Shown here piece by piece: positions 1-12,032 of a stretch of DNA of 64,000 bases (its first letter is position 1; each line of letters starts with the position of its first letter). The DNA is from Panulirus ornatus. Taxonomy: Eukaryota > Arthropoda > Malacostraca > Decapoda > Palinuridae. Location of the stretch: the NCBI RefSeq assembly GCF_036320965.1, contig NC_092286.1, forward strand, positions 29,355,677 through 29,419,676, in the 5' to 3' direction. The translations under genes and the position numbers were made by a program. Below the pieces are notes generated by a model. It did not search any database. It was not told where the DNA came from and saw nothing but the letters and a program-made list of their open reading frames with translations.

Positions 1-1652
1 GACGACCCTGTGAGGGGGAGGTGACGACCCTGTGAGGGTGGCTGACGACCCTGTGAGGAAGGTGACGACCCTTTGAGGGGGTGGTGACGACCCTGTGAGG
101 GGGTGGTGACGACCCTGTGAGGGGGGTGACGACCCTGTGAGGGGGTGACGACCCTGTGAGGGTGGGTGACGACCCTGTGAGGGGGTGACGACCCTGTGAC
201 TAGGGGGTGACGACCCTGTGAGGGGGGTGTGACGACCCTGTGAGAGGGGTGACGACCCTGTGAGGCGGGTGACGACCCTGTGAGGGGGGTGACGACCCTG
301 TGAGGGGGTGACGACCCTGTGACTAGGGCGTGACGACCCTGTGAGGGGGTGTGACGAGCCTGTGAGAGGGGTGACGACCCTGTGAGGGGGGTGTGACGAC
401 CCTGTGAGAGGGGTGACGACCCTGTGAGGAGAGGGGTGACGACCCTGTGAGGAGGGTGTGTGACGACCCTGTGAGGGTGGGTGACGACCCTGTGAGGGTG
501 AATGAAGACCCTCTGAGGGGGTGTCGACCCTGTGAGGGGTGATGACGACCCTGTGAAGGTGGGTGACGACCCTGTGAAGGTGGGTGACGACCCTGTGAGG
601 GTGGATGACGACCCTGTGAGGGTGGATGACGACCCCGTGAAGGTAGGTGACGACCCTGTGAGGGTGGGTGACGACCCTGTGAGGAAGGTGACGACCCTTT
701 GAGGGGGTGGTGACTACCCTGTGAGGGGGTGGTGACGACCCTGTAAGGGGGTGTGACGACCCTGTGAGAGGGGTGACGACCCTGTGAGGAGGGTGACGAC
801 CCTGTGAGGGGGTGACGACCCTGTGAGGGTGGGTGACGACCCTGTGAGGGGGTGACGACCCTGTGACTAGGGGGGTGACGACCCTGTGAGGGTGTGTGAC
901 GACCCTGTGAGAGGGGTGACGACCCTGTGAGGGGGTGACGATCCTGTGAGGGTGGTTGACGACCCTGTGAGGGGGTGACGACCCTGTGACTAGGGGGGTG
1001 ACGACCCTGTGAGGGGGTGTGACGACCCTGTGAGAGGGGTGACGACCCTGTGAGGCGGGTGACGACCCTGTGAGGGGGGTGACGACCCTGTGAGGGGGTG
1101 ACGACCCTGTGACTAGGGCGTGACGACCCTGTGAGGGGGGTGTGACGACCCTGTGAGAGGGGTGACGACCCTGTGAGGGGGGTGTGACGACCCTGTGAGA
1201 GGGGTGACGACCCTGTGAGAGGGGTGACGACCCTGTGAAGGTGGGTGACGACCCTGCGAGGGTGGATGACGACCCTGTGAGGGTGGATGACGACCCCGTG
1301 AAGGTAGGTGACGACCCTGTGAGGGTGGGTGACGACCCTGTGAGAGGGTGGTGACGACTCTGTGAGGGGGAGGTGACGACCCTGTTAGGGTGGGTGACGA
1401 CCCTGTGAGGGGGTGGTGACGACCCTGTGAGGGGGTGGTGACGACCCTGTGAGGGGGTGGTGACGACCCTGTGAGGGGGGTGTGACGACCCTCTAAGAGG
1501 GGTGACGACCCTGTGAGGGGGTACGACCCTGTGAGGGGGTGACGACCCTGTGAGGGTGGGTGACGACCCTGTGAGGGGGTGACGACCCTGTGAGGGGGGT
1601 GACGACCCTGTGAGGGGGTGACGACCCTGTGAGGGGGGTGACGACCCTGTGA
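1..1652. repeat. Minisatellite array, about 19-bp unit
   Basis: About 85 head-to-tail copies of a unit with the invariant core GTGACGACCCTGTGAG followed by a G-rich spacer of variable length, giving 18-23 bp units. Rare variants such as GACTAGGG and TGAGGCGGG recur in the same order about 790 bp apart, so the array also has longer duplicated blocks. The window starts inside the array. No coding capacity is claimed. Confidence 0.95.
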
Positions 1653-1954
1653 GGAAATGGAATGGAAGGAATGAGTTATGGAAAGGAAAAGGAATGAGTC
1701 ACCATCCTGGCATGAGGCTAGATGGGAGGGTCAATGAGGGAAATGAGTGGGAAGGGTGTCCCGAAGCGAGATGGAAGAGGAGGGAGACACCAGGGGATGG
1801 AAAGGGTGATGGAATGGTGTTCTGGGAAGGAATGGGGCACAGTATGACACCCGCCACATGAGGATGTGGTATGAGGTGAGTATGAGGTGAGTGTGGCGAA
1901 CACGTTCCCTCACAATTGTGTACGGTCGGCCAGTGTGTCGCCCTGACGACCGTT
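1653..1954. other. Linker between two minisatellites
   Basis: Mostly unique, purine-rich DNA at first (GGAATGGAAGGAATG-like), then the degenerate first copies of the next array from about 1925. A 70-codon open frame at 1649-1861 shows no recognisable domain and is treated as chance. Confidence 0.6.
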
Positions 1955-2836
1955 GGTCGACCGTGAGCCACCACCATCACCACCGCTGGCCGACCGTGAG
2001 CCACCACCATCACCACCGCTGGCCGGCCGTGAACCACCATCATCACCGCTGGCCGACCGTGAGCCACCACCATTACCGCTGGCCGACCGTGAACCACCAT
2101 CATCACCGCTGGCCGACCGTGAGCCACCACCATTACCGCTAGCCGACCGTGAGCCAACACCATTACCGCTGGCCGACCGTGAGCCACCACCATCACCGCT
2201 GGCCGGCCGTGAGCCACCATCATCACCGCTGGCCGACCGTGAGCCACCACCATTACCGCTAGCCGACCGTGAGCCAACACCATTACCGCTGGCCGGCCGT
2301 GAGCCACCATCATCACCGCTGGCCGACCGTGAGCCACCACCACCACCGCTGGCCGGCCGTGAGCCACCATCATCACCGCTGGCCGACCGTGAGCCAACAC
2401 CATCACCGCTGGCCGACCGTGAGCCACCACCATTACCGCTGGCCGACCGTGAGCCACCACCATCACCGCTGGCCGACCGTGAGCCACTACCATCACCGCT
2501 GGCCGACCGTGAGCCACCACCATCACCGCCGCTGGCCGGCCATGAGCCACCACCATTACCGCTGGCCGGCCGTGAGCCACCACCACCACCGCTGGCCGAC
2601 CGTGAGCCACTATCATTACCGCTGGCCGGCCATGAGCCACCACCATTACCGCTGGCCGACCGTGAGCCACCACCATTACCGCTGGCCGACCGTGAGCCAC
2701 CACCATTACCGCTGGCCGACCGTGAGCCACCACCATTACCGCTGGCCGACCGTGAGCCACCACCATTACCGCTGGCCGACCGTGAGCCACCACCATTACC
2801 GCTGGCCGACCGTGAGCCACCACCATTACCGCCGGT
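1955..2836. repeat. Minisatellite array, 30-bp unit
   Basis: About 29 copies of a 30-bp unit containing GCTGGCCGACCGTGAGCCAC followed by CACCATTACC or close variants; a few units are 27 or 33 bp. Because 30 is a multiple of three, frames stay open on both strands (predicted peptides such as VMVVAHGRPA repeats), which is not evidence for a gene. The left part is variable, while the right end (about 2640-2830) consists of near-identical copies. Confidence 0.95.
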
Positions 2837-2984
2837 CATGGGGAGGATAGAGGATGTCATGGGGGAGAGGAGGCGTCATGGGGAGGATAGGAGGCGTCAT
2901 GGGGAGGATAGGGTGGACGTGTGTGTGTGCCACAAATTCGATCTCTTTCCCCCATGGTCTTCTGTTCCCCCAGCGGCACAGATA
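2837..2984. repeat. Short GTCATGGGGAGGATA repeat and linker
   Basis: Three to four imperfect copies of a 21-27 bp unit built on GTCATGGGGAGGATAG lie at about 2836-2912. They are followed by about 70 bp of unique sequence before the 13-bp array. Confidence 0.7.
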
Positions 2985-4806
2985 GAAGCAGGGAAGGCCC
3001 CTGGGGAAGGCCCCCAGGGAAGGCCCCTGGGGAAGGCCCCCAGGGAAGGCCCCTAGGGAAGGCCACCAGGGAAGGCCACCAAGGAAGGCCCCCAGAGAAG
3101 GCCACCAGGGAAGGCCACCAGGGAAGGCCCCCAGGCAAGGCCACCAGGGAAGGCCACCAGGGAAGGCCCCCAGAGAAGGCCCCAAGGAAGACCCCCAGGG
3201 AAGGCCACCAGGGAAGGCCACCAGGGAAGGCACCCAGGGAAGGCCACCAGGGAAGGCCACCAGGGAAGGCCCCCAGAGAAGGCCACCAGGGAAGGCCACC
3301 AGGGAAGGCCCCCAGGGAAGGCCCCCAGGGAAGGTCCACCAGGGAAGGCCCCCAGGGAAGGCCACCAGGGAAGACAAACAGGGAAGGCCACCAGGGAAGA
3401 CAACCAGGGAAGGCCACCAGGGAAGGCCCCCAGGGAAGGCCCACCAGGGAAGGCCACCAGGGAAGGCCCCCAGGGAAGACCCCCAGGGAAGGCCCCCAGG
3501 GAAGACCCCCAGGGAAGAACCCCAGGGAAGGCCCCCAGGGAAGGCCCCCAGGGAAGGCCCCCAGGGAAGGCCACCAGGGAAGGCCACCAGGGAAGGCCCA
3601 CCAGGGAAGGCCACCAGGGAAGGCCCACCAGGGAAGGCCCCCAGGGAAGGCTCCCAGGGAAGGCCCACCAGGGAAGGCCCCCAGGGAAGGCCCCCAGGGA
3701 AGGCCACCAGGGAAGGCCCCCAGGGAAGGCCACCAGGGAAGGTCCACCAAGGAAGGCCCCCAAGGAAGGCCCCCAGGGAAGGCCACCAGGGAAGGGCCCC
3801 AGGGAAGGCCCCCAGGGAAGGCCACCAGGGAAGGGCACCAGGGAAGGCCCCCAGGGAAGGCCACCAGGGAAGGCCACCAGTGAAGGACCCCAGGGAAGGC
3901 CACTAGGGAAGGCCACCAGGGAAGGCCCCCAGGGAAGGCCCCCAGGGAAGGCTCCCAGGGAAGGCCCACCAGGGAAGGGCACCAGGGAAGGCCCCCAGGG
4001 AAGGCCACCAGGGAAGGCCACCAGTGAAGGACCCCAGGGAAGGCCACTAGGGAAGGCCACCAGGGAAGGCCCCCAGGGAAGGCCACCAGGGAAGGGCCCC
4101 AGGGAAGAACCCCAAGGAAGGCCACTAGGGAAGGCCACCAGGGAAGGCCCCCAGGGAAGGCCACCAGGGAAGGGCACCAGGGAAGGCCCCCAGGGAAGGC
4201 CCACCAGGGAAGGCCCCCAGGGAAGGCTCCCAGGGAAGGCCACTAGGGAAGGCCACCAGGGAAGGCCCCCAGGGAAGGCCACCAGGGAAGACCCCCAGGG
4301 AAGGCCACCAGGGAAGACCCCCAGGGAAGGCCACCAGGGAAGGCCCACCAGGGAAGGCCCCAAGGGAAGGCCACCAGGGAAGGCCCCAGGGAAGGCCCAC
4401 CAGGGAAGGCCCCCAAGGAAGGCCCACCTGGGAAGGCCCCCAGGGAAGGCCCACCAGGGAAGGCCCCAAGGGAAGGCCACCAGGGAAGGCCCCAGGGAAG
4501 GCCCCAGGGAAGACCCACCAGGGAAGGCCCCAAGGGAAGGCCACCAGGGAAGGCCCCAGGGAAGCCCCCAGGGAAGGCCCACCAGGGAAGGCCCCCAGGG
4601 AAGGCCCACCAGGGAATGCTACAAGGGAAGGCCAGCAGGGAAGGCCAGCAGGGAAGGCCCCAGGGAAGGCCCACCAGGGAAGGCCCCCAAGGAAGGCCCA
4701 CCAGGGAAGGCCCCCAGGGAAGGCCACCAGGGAAGGCCCCCAAGGAAGGCCCACCAGGGAAGGCCCCCAGGGAAGGCCCACCAGGGAAGGCCCCCAGGGA
4801 AGGCCT
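2985..4806. repeat. Minisatellite array, 13-bp unit
   Basis: About 140 copies of a 13-bp unit, GGCCACCAGGGAA or GGCCCCCAGGGAA, with 12- and 14-bp variants. Three units make 39 bp, so every frame reads the same 13-residue motif and stays open on both strands. The long predicted peptides here are therefore artefacts of the period. A block carrying the rare variants TGAAGGACCCC and CACTAGGGAA is repeated at 144-bp spacing (3881 and 4025). Confidence 0.95.
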
Positions 4807-4940
4807 CACCTGCCCCTGGGGCTCCTGAAGGCGTCGCTGAAGGCGTCGCTGAAGTTCTTGTGGACACGTTGTGTCTGTGTGACTGCAAGACCTTGGAGAG
4901 GGAACCCCCCCCCCCACTATGTCTGAGTTCCCTCATACAC
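4807..4940. other. Linker
   Basis: Non-repetitive sequence apart from two copies of GGCGTCGCTGAA at about 4831-4853 and a short C-run near 4908. No gene seen. Confidence 0.5.
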
Positions 4941-5195
4941 CCACACTCTCTTGACCCCCGGGGAGGTACCTCACACCCCCGCTGAGTTCCCTCACACTCT
5001 CCTCACCCCCGGGGAGGTACCTCACACCCCCGCTGAGTTCCCTCACACTCTCTTGACCCCCGGGGAGGTACCTCACACCCCCGCTGAGTTCCCTCACACT
5101 CTCTTGACCCCCGGGGAGGTACCTCACACCCCCGCTGAGTTCCCTCACACTCTCCTCACGCCCGGGGAGGTACCTCACACCCCCCCTCCTCCCAC
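4941..5195. repeat. Minisatellite, 51-bp unit
   Basis: Nearly five copies of a 51-bp unit with the core CCCCGGGGAGGTACCTCACA and a distal CTGAGTTCCCTCACACTCT. The length is 17 codons, so peptides repeating TPGEVPHTPAEFPHTLL appear on one strand; this is attributed to the period. Confidence 0.9.
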
Positions 5196-5331
5196 TGAGT
5201 TCCAGAGGACGTCCTTGCTCTGAGGCATTCCAGGTTCCAGCACTCAGGGCCTGGAAGAGGGCCAGGAGGGCCACTGTTCCAGACCCTGATGTCTGTGAGG
5301 CAGACTTAGCTGTGTGGAGTGACCGAGAGAG
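5196..5331. other. Linker
   Basis: About 135 bp of unique sequence between the 51-bp array and the next array. No feature recognised. Confidence 0.5.
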
Positions 5332-6898
5332 CTGAGCTAAATATGACCTGTGCTGAGCTAAATATGACCTGTACTGAGCAAAATATGACCTGTACTGAGC
5401 TAAATATGACCTGTGCTGAGCTAAATATGTGCTGAGCTAAATATGACCTGTGCTGAGCTAAATATGACCTATGCTGAGCTAAATATGTGCTGAGCTAAAT
5501 ATGACCTGTGCTGAGCTAAATATGACCTGTACTGAGCTAAATATGACCTGTGCTGAGCTAAATATGTGCTGAGCTAAATATGACCTGTGCTGAGCTAAAT
5601 ATGACCTGTGCTGAGCTAAATATGACCTGTACTGAGCAAAATATGACCTGTACTGAGCTAAATATGACCTGTGCTGAGCTAAATATGTGCTGAGCTAAAT
5701 ATGACCTGTGCTGAGCTAAATATGACCTATGCTGAGCTAAATATGTGCTGAGCTAAATATGACCTGTGCTGAGCTAAATATGACCTGTACTGAGCTAAAT
5801 ATGACCTGTGCTGAGCTAAATATGTGCTGAGCTAAATATGACCTGTGCTGAGCTAAATATGACCTGTGCTGAGCTAAATATGTGCTGAGCTAAATATGAC
5901 CTGTACTGAGCTAAATATGACCTGTACTGAGCTAAATATGACCTGTGCTGAGCTAAATATGTGCTGAGCTAAATATGACCTGTGCTGAGCTAAATATGAC
6001 CTGTGCTGAGCTAAATATGTGCTGAGCTAAATATGACCTGTGCTGAGCTAAATATGTTCTGAGCTAAATATGACCTGTGCTGAGCTAAATATGTGCTGAG
6101 CTAAATATGACCTGTGCTGAGCTAAATATGTGCTGAGCTAAATATGACCTGTGCTGAGCTAAATATGACCTGTGCTGAGCTAAATATGACCTGTGCTGAG
6201 CTAAATATGTGCTGAGCTAAATATGACCTGTGCTGAGCTAAATATGTTCTGAGCTAAATATGACCTGTGCTGAGCTAAATATGTGCTGAGCTAAATATGA
6301 CCTGTGCTGAGCTAAATATGTGCTGAGCTAAATATGACCTGTGCTGAGCTAAATATGTGCTGAGCTAAATATGACCTGTGCTGAGCTAAATATGTGCTGA
6401 GCTAAATATGACCTGTGCTGAGCTAAATATGTGCTGAGCTAAATATGACCTGTGCTGAGCTAAATATGACCTGTGCTGAGCTAGATATGACCTGTGCTGA
6501 GCTAAATATGTGCTGAGCTAAATATGATCTGTGCTGAGCATAATATGACCTGTACTGAGCTGGATATGACCTGTGCTGAGCTAGATATGACCTGTACTGA
6601 GCTAAATATGACCTGTGCTGAGCTAGATATGACCTGTGCTGAGCTAAATATGACCTGTACTGAGCTAAATATGACCTGTGCTGAGCTAGATATGACCTGT
6701 ACTGAGCTAAATATGACCTGTGCTGAGCTAAATATGACCTGTACTGAGCTAAATATGACCTGTACTGAGCATAATATGACCTGTGCTGAGCTAAATATGA
6801 CCTGTGCTGAGCTAGATATGAACTGTGCTGAGCATAATATGACCTGCACTGAGTATAATATGACCTGTGCTGAGCATAATACAACCAGCACTGAGCAG
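5332..6898. repeat. Minisatellite array, mixed 21- and 16-bp units
   Basis: The array alternates a 21-bp unit (TGAGCTAAATATGACCTGTG plus C) with a shorter 16-bp unit, TGAGCTAAATATGTGC, that lacks ACCTG. In the left and middle parts the two are mixed; from about 6480 the array switches to 21-bp units with GCTAGATATG and TGTACTGAG variants. Shared rare variants mark block duplications of 258 bp (5371/5629) and 190 bp (6056/6246). Confidence 0.95.
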
Positions 6899-7272
6899 AA
6901 ATATAATTTTTTTGAGAATAATAAGAAATAAAAGACGTTACTTCGCAGGCCAAAAAATGTTTTTGTTTGATAATTAGAAAAAAAAAAGAATAAATCTTGA
7001 CATGTTACTTTACCTTAAATAATAACCTTAGGTATTATATAACCGGGTGGATAAATGAATGATGATAAATAATGAATAATATATACGCTTCATTAAACTT
7101 GGTCATTTCAGAGCCTAATTAAGACGACTTAATTATCAGAAAACATCGCCGGGACCTTCTAATTGCACCCAGAATGGAAGATAAACCTTCACTGAATATT
7201 TAACATGTAATGTTACTCATGATTGTGGACAAGAACAACAAAATTATGGCAAAGCTTTTGTTTATGAAATGT
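6899..7272. other. Unique AT-rich DNA
   Basis: About 370 bp of AT-rich sequence without tandem structure or a recognisable coding region. It separates the first group of minisatellites from the retrotransposon fragments. Confidence 0.6.
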
Positions 7273-7389
<117 letters not shown>

Positions 7390-7832
7390 GTGTGGAAATA
7401 AAAAGAGCGTGGTTGAGAGAGCAGAAGAGGGTGTTTTGAAATGGTTTGGTCACATGGAGAGAATGAGTGAGGAAAGATTGACCAAGAGGATATATGTGTC
7501 GGAGGTGGAGGGAACGAGAAGTGGGAGACCAAATTGGAGGTGGAAAGATGGAGTGAAAAAGATTTTGTGTGATCGGGGCCTGAACATGCAGGAGGGTGAA
7601 AGGAGGGCAAGGAATAGAGTGAATTGGATCGATGTGGTATATCGGGGTTGACGTGCTGTCAGTGGATTGAATCAGGGCATGTGAAGCGTCTGGGGTAAAC
7701 CATGGAAAGCTGTGTAGGTATGTATATTTGCGTGTGTGGACGTATGTATATACATGTGTATGGGGGTGGGTTGGGCCATTTCTTTCGTCTGTTTCCTTGC
7801 GCTACCTCGCAAACGCGGGAGACAGCGACAAA

Positions 7833-7837
<5 letters not shown>
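7390..7837 (+). mobile_element. 5'-truncated LINE copy: RT C-terminus and 3' tail
   Basis: The coding part (about 7390-7650) encodes only the C-terminal region downstream of the RT domain: [20 protein letters not shown], then the [11 protein letters not shown] block and the end [10 protein letters not shown] before the stop. It matches the ends of the better copies at 42040-42311 and 43570-43834. The 3' UTR (7651-7837) contains the conserved TTGGGCCATTTC stretch and the hairpin motif at 7801-7820, and ends GACAAAGCAAAA. It starts and ends in (TA)n. It is too short to be functional. Confidence 0.85.

Positions 7838-7912
<75 letters not shown>
7838..7912. repeat. Microsatellite (TA)n at LINE 3' end
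   Basis: About 37 TA units directly continue the A-rich 3' end of the LINE fragment and stop at the SINE-like element. Confidence 0.95.
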
Positions 7913-7916
<4 letters not shown>

Positions 7917-8172
7917 CCCTGGGGATAGGGGAGAAAGAATACTTCCCACGTATTCCCTGCGTGTCGTACAAGGCGACTAAAAGGGGAAGGAGCGGGGGGC
8001 TGGAAATCCTCCCCTCTCTGTTTTTTTTTGTTTTTTTCTTAATTTTCCAAAAGAAGGAACAGAGAAGGGGGCCAGGTGAGGATGTTCCCTCAAAGGCCCA
8101 GTCCTCTGTTCTTAACGCTACCTCGCTAATGCGGGAAATGGCGAATAGTATAAAAGAAGGAAGGATATATAT
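7913..8172 (+). mobile_element. SINE-like element or detached LINE leader
   Basis: About 260 non-coding bases lie between a (TA)n tract and a truncated LINE. They start TCCCTGGGGATAGGGGAGAA, include a small GTCG...CGAC stem (about 7966-7980), a T-rich segment near 8020-8045, and near the 3' end the motif GCTACCTCGCTAATGCGGGA (8117-8136). This motif also occurs in the 3' tails of the local LINE copies. The element ends in a short TATATATA. I see no tRNA-type B box. It could be a SINE that shares the LINE 3' tail, or the 5' leader of a related LINE joined to a downstream fragment by deletion. Confidence 0.5.
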
Positions 8173-9331
<1,159 letters not shown>

Positions 9332-12032
9332 GAGTTACAAGGGTGCGATAATACGAGTTACAAGGGTGCGATAGTACGAGTTACAAAGGTACGATAATGA
9401 GAGTTACAAGGGTACGATAATATGAGTTACAAGGGTACGATAATATGAGTTACAAGGGCACGAGAGAGTTACAAGAGTACGATAATGAGAGTTACAAGAG
9501 TACGATAATGAGAGTTACAAGAGTACGATAATGGGAGTTACAAGAGTACGATAATGAGAGTTACAAGGGTACGATAATAAAAGTTATAAGGGTACGATAA
9601 TGAGAGTTACAAGAGTACGATAATGAGAGTTACAAGAGTACGATAATGAGAGTTACAAGGGTACGATAAGAAGAGTTACAAGGGTACGATAATGAGAGTT
9701 ACAAGAGTACGATAATGGGAGTTACAAGGGTAAGATAATGAGAGTTACAAGAGTACGATAATGGGAGTTACAAGAGTACGATAATGAGAGTTAGAAGGGT
9801 ACGATAATAAGAGTTACAAGGGTACGATAATGAGAGTTACAAGAGTACGATAATGAGAGTTACAAGAGTACGATAATGAGAGTTACAAGAGTACGATAAT
9901 GGGAGTTACAAGAGTACGATAATGGGAGTTACAAGAGTACGATAATGAGAGTTACAAGAGTACGATAATGGGAGTTACAAGAGTACGATAATGAGAGTTA
10001 CAAGAGTACGATAATGGGAGTTACAAGAGTACGATAATGAGAGTTACAAGAGTACGATAATAAGAGTTACAAGAGTACGATAATGAGAGTTACAAGGGTA
10101 CGATAATGAGAGTTACAAGAGTACGATAATGAGAGTTACAAGGGTACGATAATGAGAGTTACAAGAGTACGATAATAAGAGTTATAAGGGTACGATAATG
10201 AGAGTTACAAGAGTACGATAATGAGAGTTACAAGAGTACGATAATGAGAGTTACAAGAGTATGATAATGAGAGTTACAAGGGTACGATAATAAGAGTTAC
10301 AAGAGTACGATAATGAGAGTTACAAGAGTACGATAATGAGAGTTACAAGAGTACGATAATGAGAGTTACAAGAGTACGATAATGAGAGTTACAAAAGTAC
10401 GATAATGAGAGTTACAAGAGTACGATAATGAGACTTACAAGAGTACGATAATGAGAGTTACAAGAGTACGATAATGAGAGTTACAAGAGTACGATAATGA
10501 GAGTTACAAGGGTACGATAATGAGAGTTACAAGAGTACGATAATAAGAGTTACAAGAGTACGATAATGAGAGTTACAAAAGTACGATAATGAGAGTTACA
10601 AGGGTACGAGGGAATGAAGTTACAAGAAGTACGATAATGAGAGTTACAAGGGTACGATAATAAGTTAACAAGAGTACGAATAATAAGAGTTACAGGTACG
10701 ATAATGAGATTACAAGAGTACGTACTGAGAGTTACAAGAGTACGAAAATAGAGAGTTACAAGAGTTACGAGAAAGAGAGTTACAAAGTGTACGATAATGG
10801 AATTTACAAAGAATACGATAATGAAGTTACAGAGTACGATAATGAGAGTTACAAGAGTACGATAATGAGAGTTACAAAGTACATAATGAGAGTTACAAGG
10901 TACGCTTAATAAGAGTTACAAGGGTGCGATAATGAGAGTACAAGAGTACGATAATAGGGAGTTACAAAGAGTACGATAATGAGAGTTACAAGAGTACGAT
11001 AATGAGAGTTACAAGGGTACGATGATAAGAGGTTACAAGAGTACGATAATGAGAGTTACAAGAGTACGATAATGAGAGGTTACAAGAGTACGGAATAATG
11101 AGAGTTACAAGAGTACGATAATGAGGATTACAAGAGTACGATAATGAGAAGTTACAAGAGTACGATAATGAGAGTTACAATGGTACGATAATGAGATTAC
11201 AAAGGTACGATGATAAGAGTTACAAGAGTACGGATAATGAGGAGTTACAAGAGTACGATATATGAGAGTTACAAGAGGTACCGATAACGGGAGTTACAAG
11301 GGTAAGATAATAGAGAGTTACAAGGGGTACGATAATGGGAGTTACAAGAGTACGATAAATGAGAGTTAGAAGGGAACGATAATGAGAGTTACAAGAGTAC
11401 GATAATGAGAGTTACAAGAGTACGATAATGAGAGTTACAAGAGTACGATAACGGGAGTTACAAGGGTAAGATAATGAGAGTTACAAGGGTACGATAATGG
11501 GAGTTACAAGAGTACGATAATGAGAGTTACAAGGGTACGATAATGAGAGTTACAAGAGTACGATAATGAGAGTTACAAGAGTACGATAATGAGAGTTACA
11601 AGAGTACGATAATGAGAGTTACAAGAGTACGATAACGGGAGTTACAAGGGTAAGATAATGAGAGTTACAAGGGTACGATAATGGGAGTTACAAGAGTACG
11701 ATAATGAGAGTTAGAAGGGTACGATAATGAGAGTTACAAGAGTACGATAATGAGAGTTACAAGAGTACGATAATGAGAGTTAGAAGGGTACGATAATGGG
11801 AGTTACAAGAGTACGATAATAAGAGTTACAAGAGTACGATAATGGGAGTTACAAGAGTACGATAATGAGAGTTACAAGAGTACGATAATGAGAGTTACAA
11901 GAGTACGATAATGAGAGTTACAAGAGTACGATAATGGGAGTTACAAGAGTACGATAATGAGAGTTAGAAGGGTACGATAATAAGAGTTACAAGAGTACGA
12001 TAATGAGAGTTACAAGAGTACGATAATGAGAG
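9332..12032. repeat. Minisatellite array, 23-bp unit
   Basis: About 117 copies of a 23-bp unit with core GAGTTACAAGAGTACGATAA; variants alternate AAGGGT/AAGAGT and GAGAG/GGGAG. From about 10600 to 11370 the copies show many single-base insertions and deletions not seen on either side, which suggests poor consensus rather than biology. No open frames of note. Confidence 0.95.

Noticed and set aside
1699..4917. Repeat-peptide frames (AHGRPAVMVV, GKAPREGPQGR, FPGGLPWGPSL types) resembling collagen or antifreeze-like proteins
   Set aside because: Several overlapping frames on both strands are open over the same minisatellites; no signal peptide, non-repeat domain or splice context was found.
9332..12032. 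CRISPR-like regular repeat
   Set aside because: Units are contiguous with no unique spacers, no cas genes are present and the context is eukaryotic.
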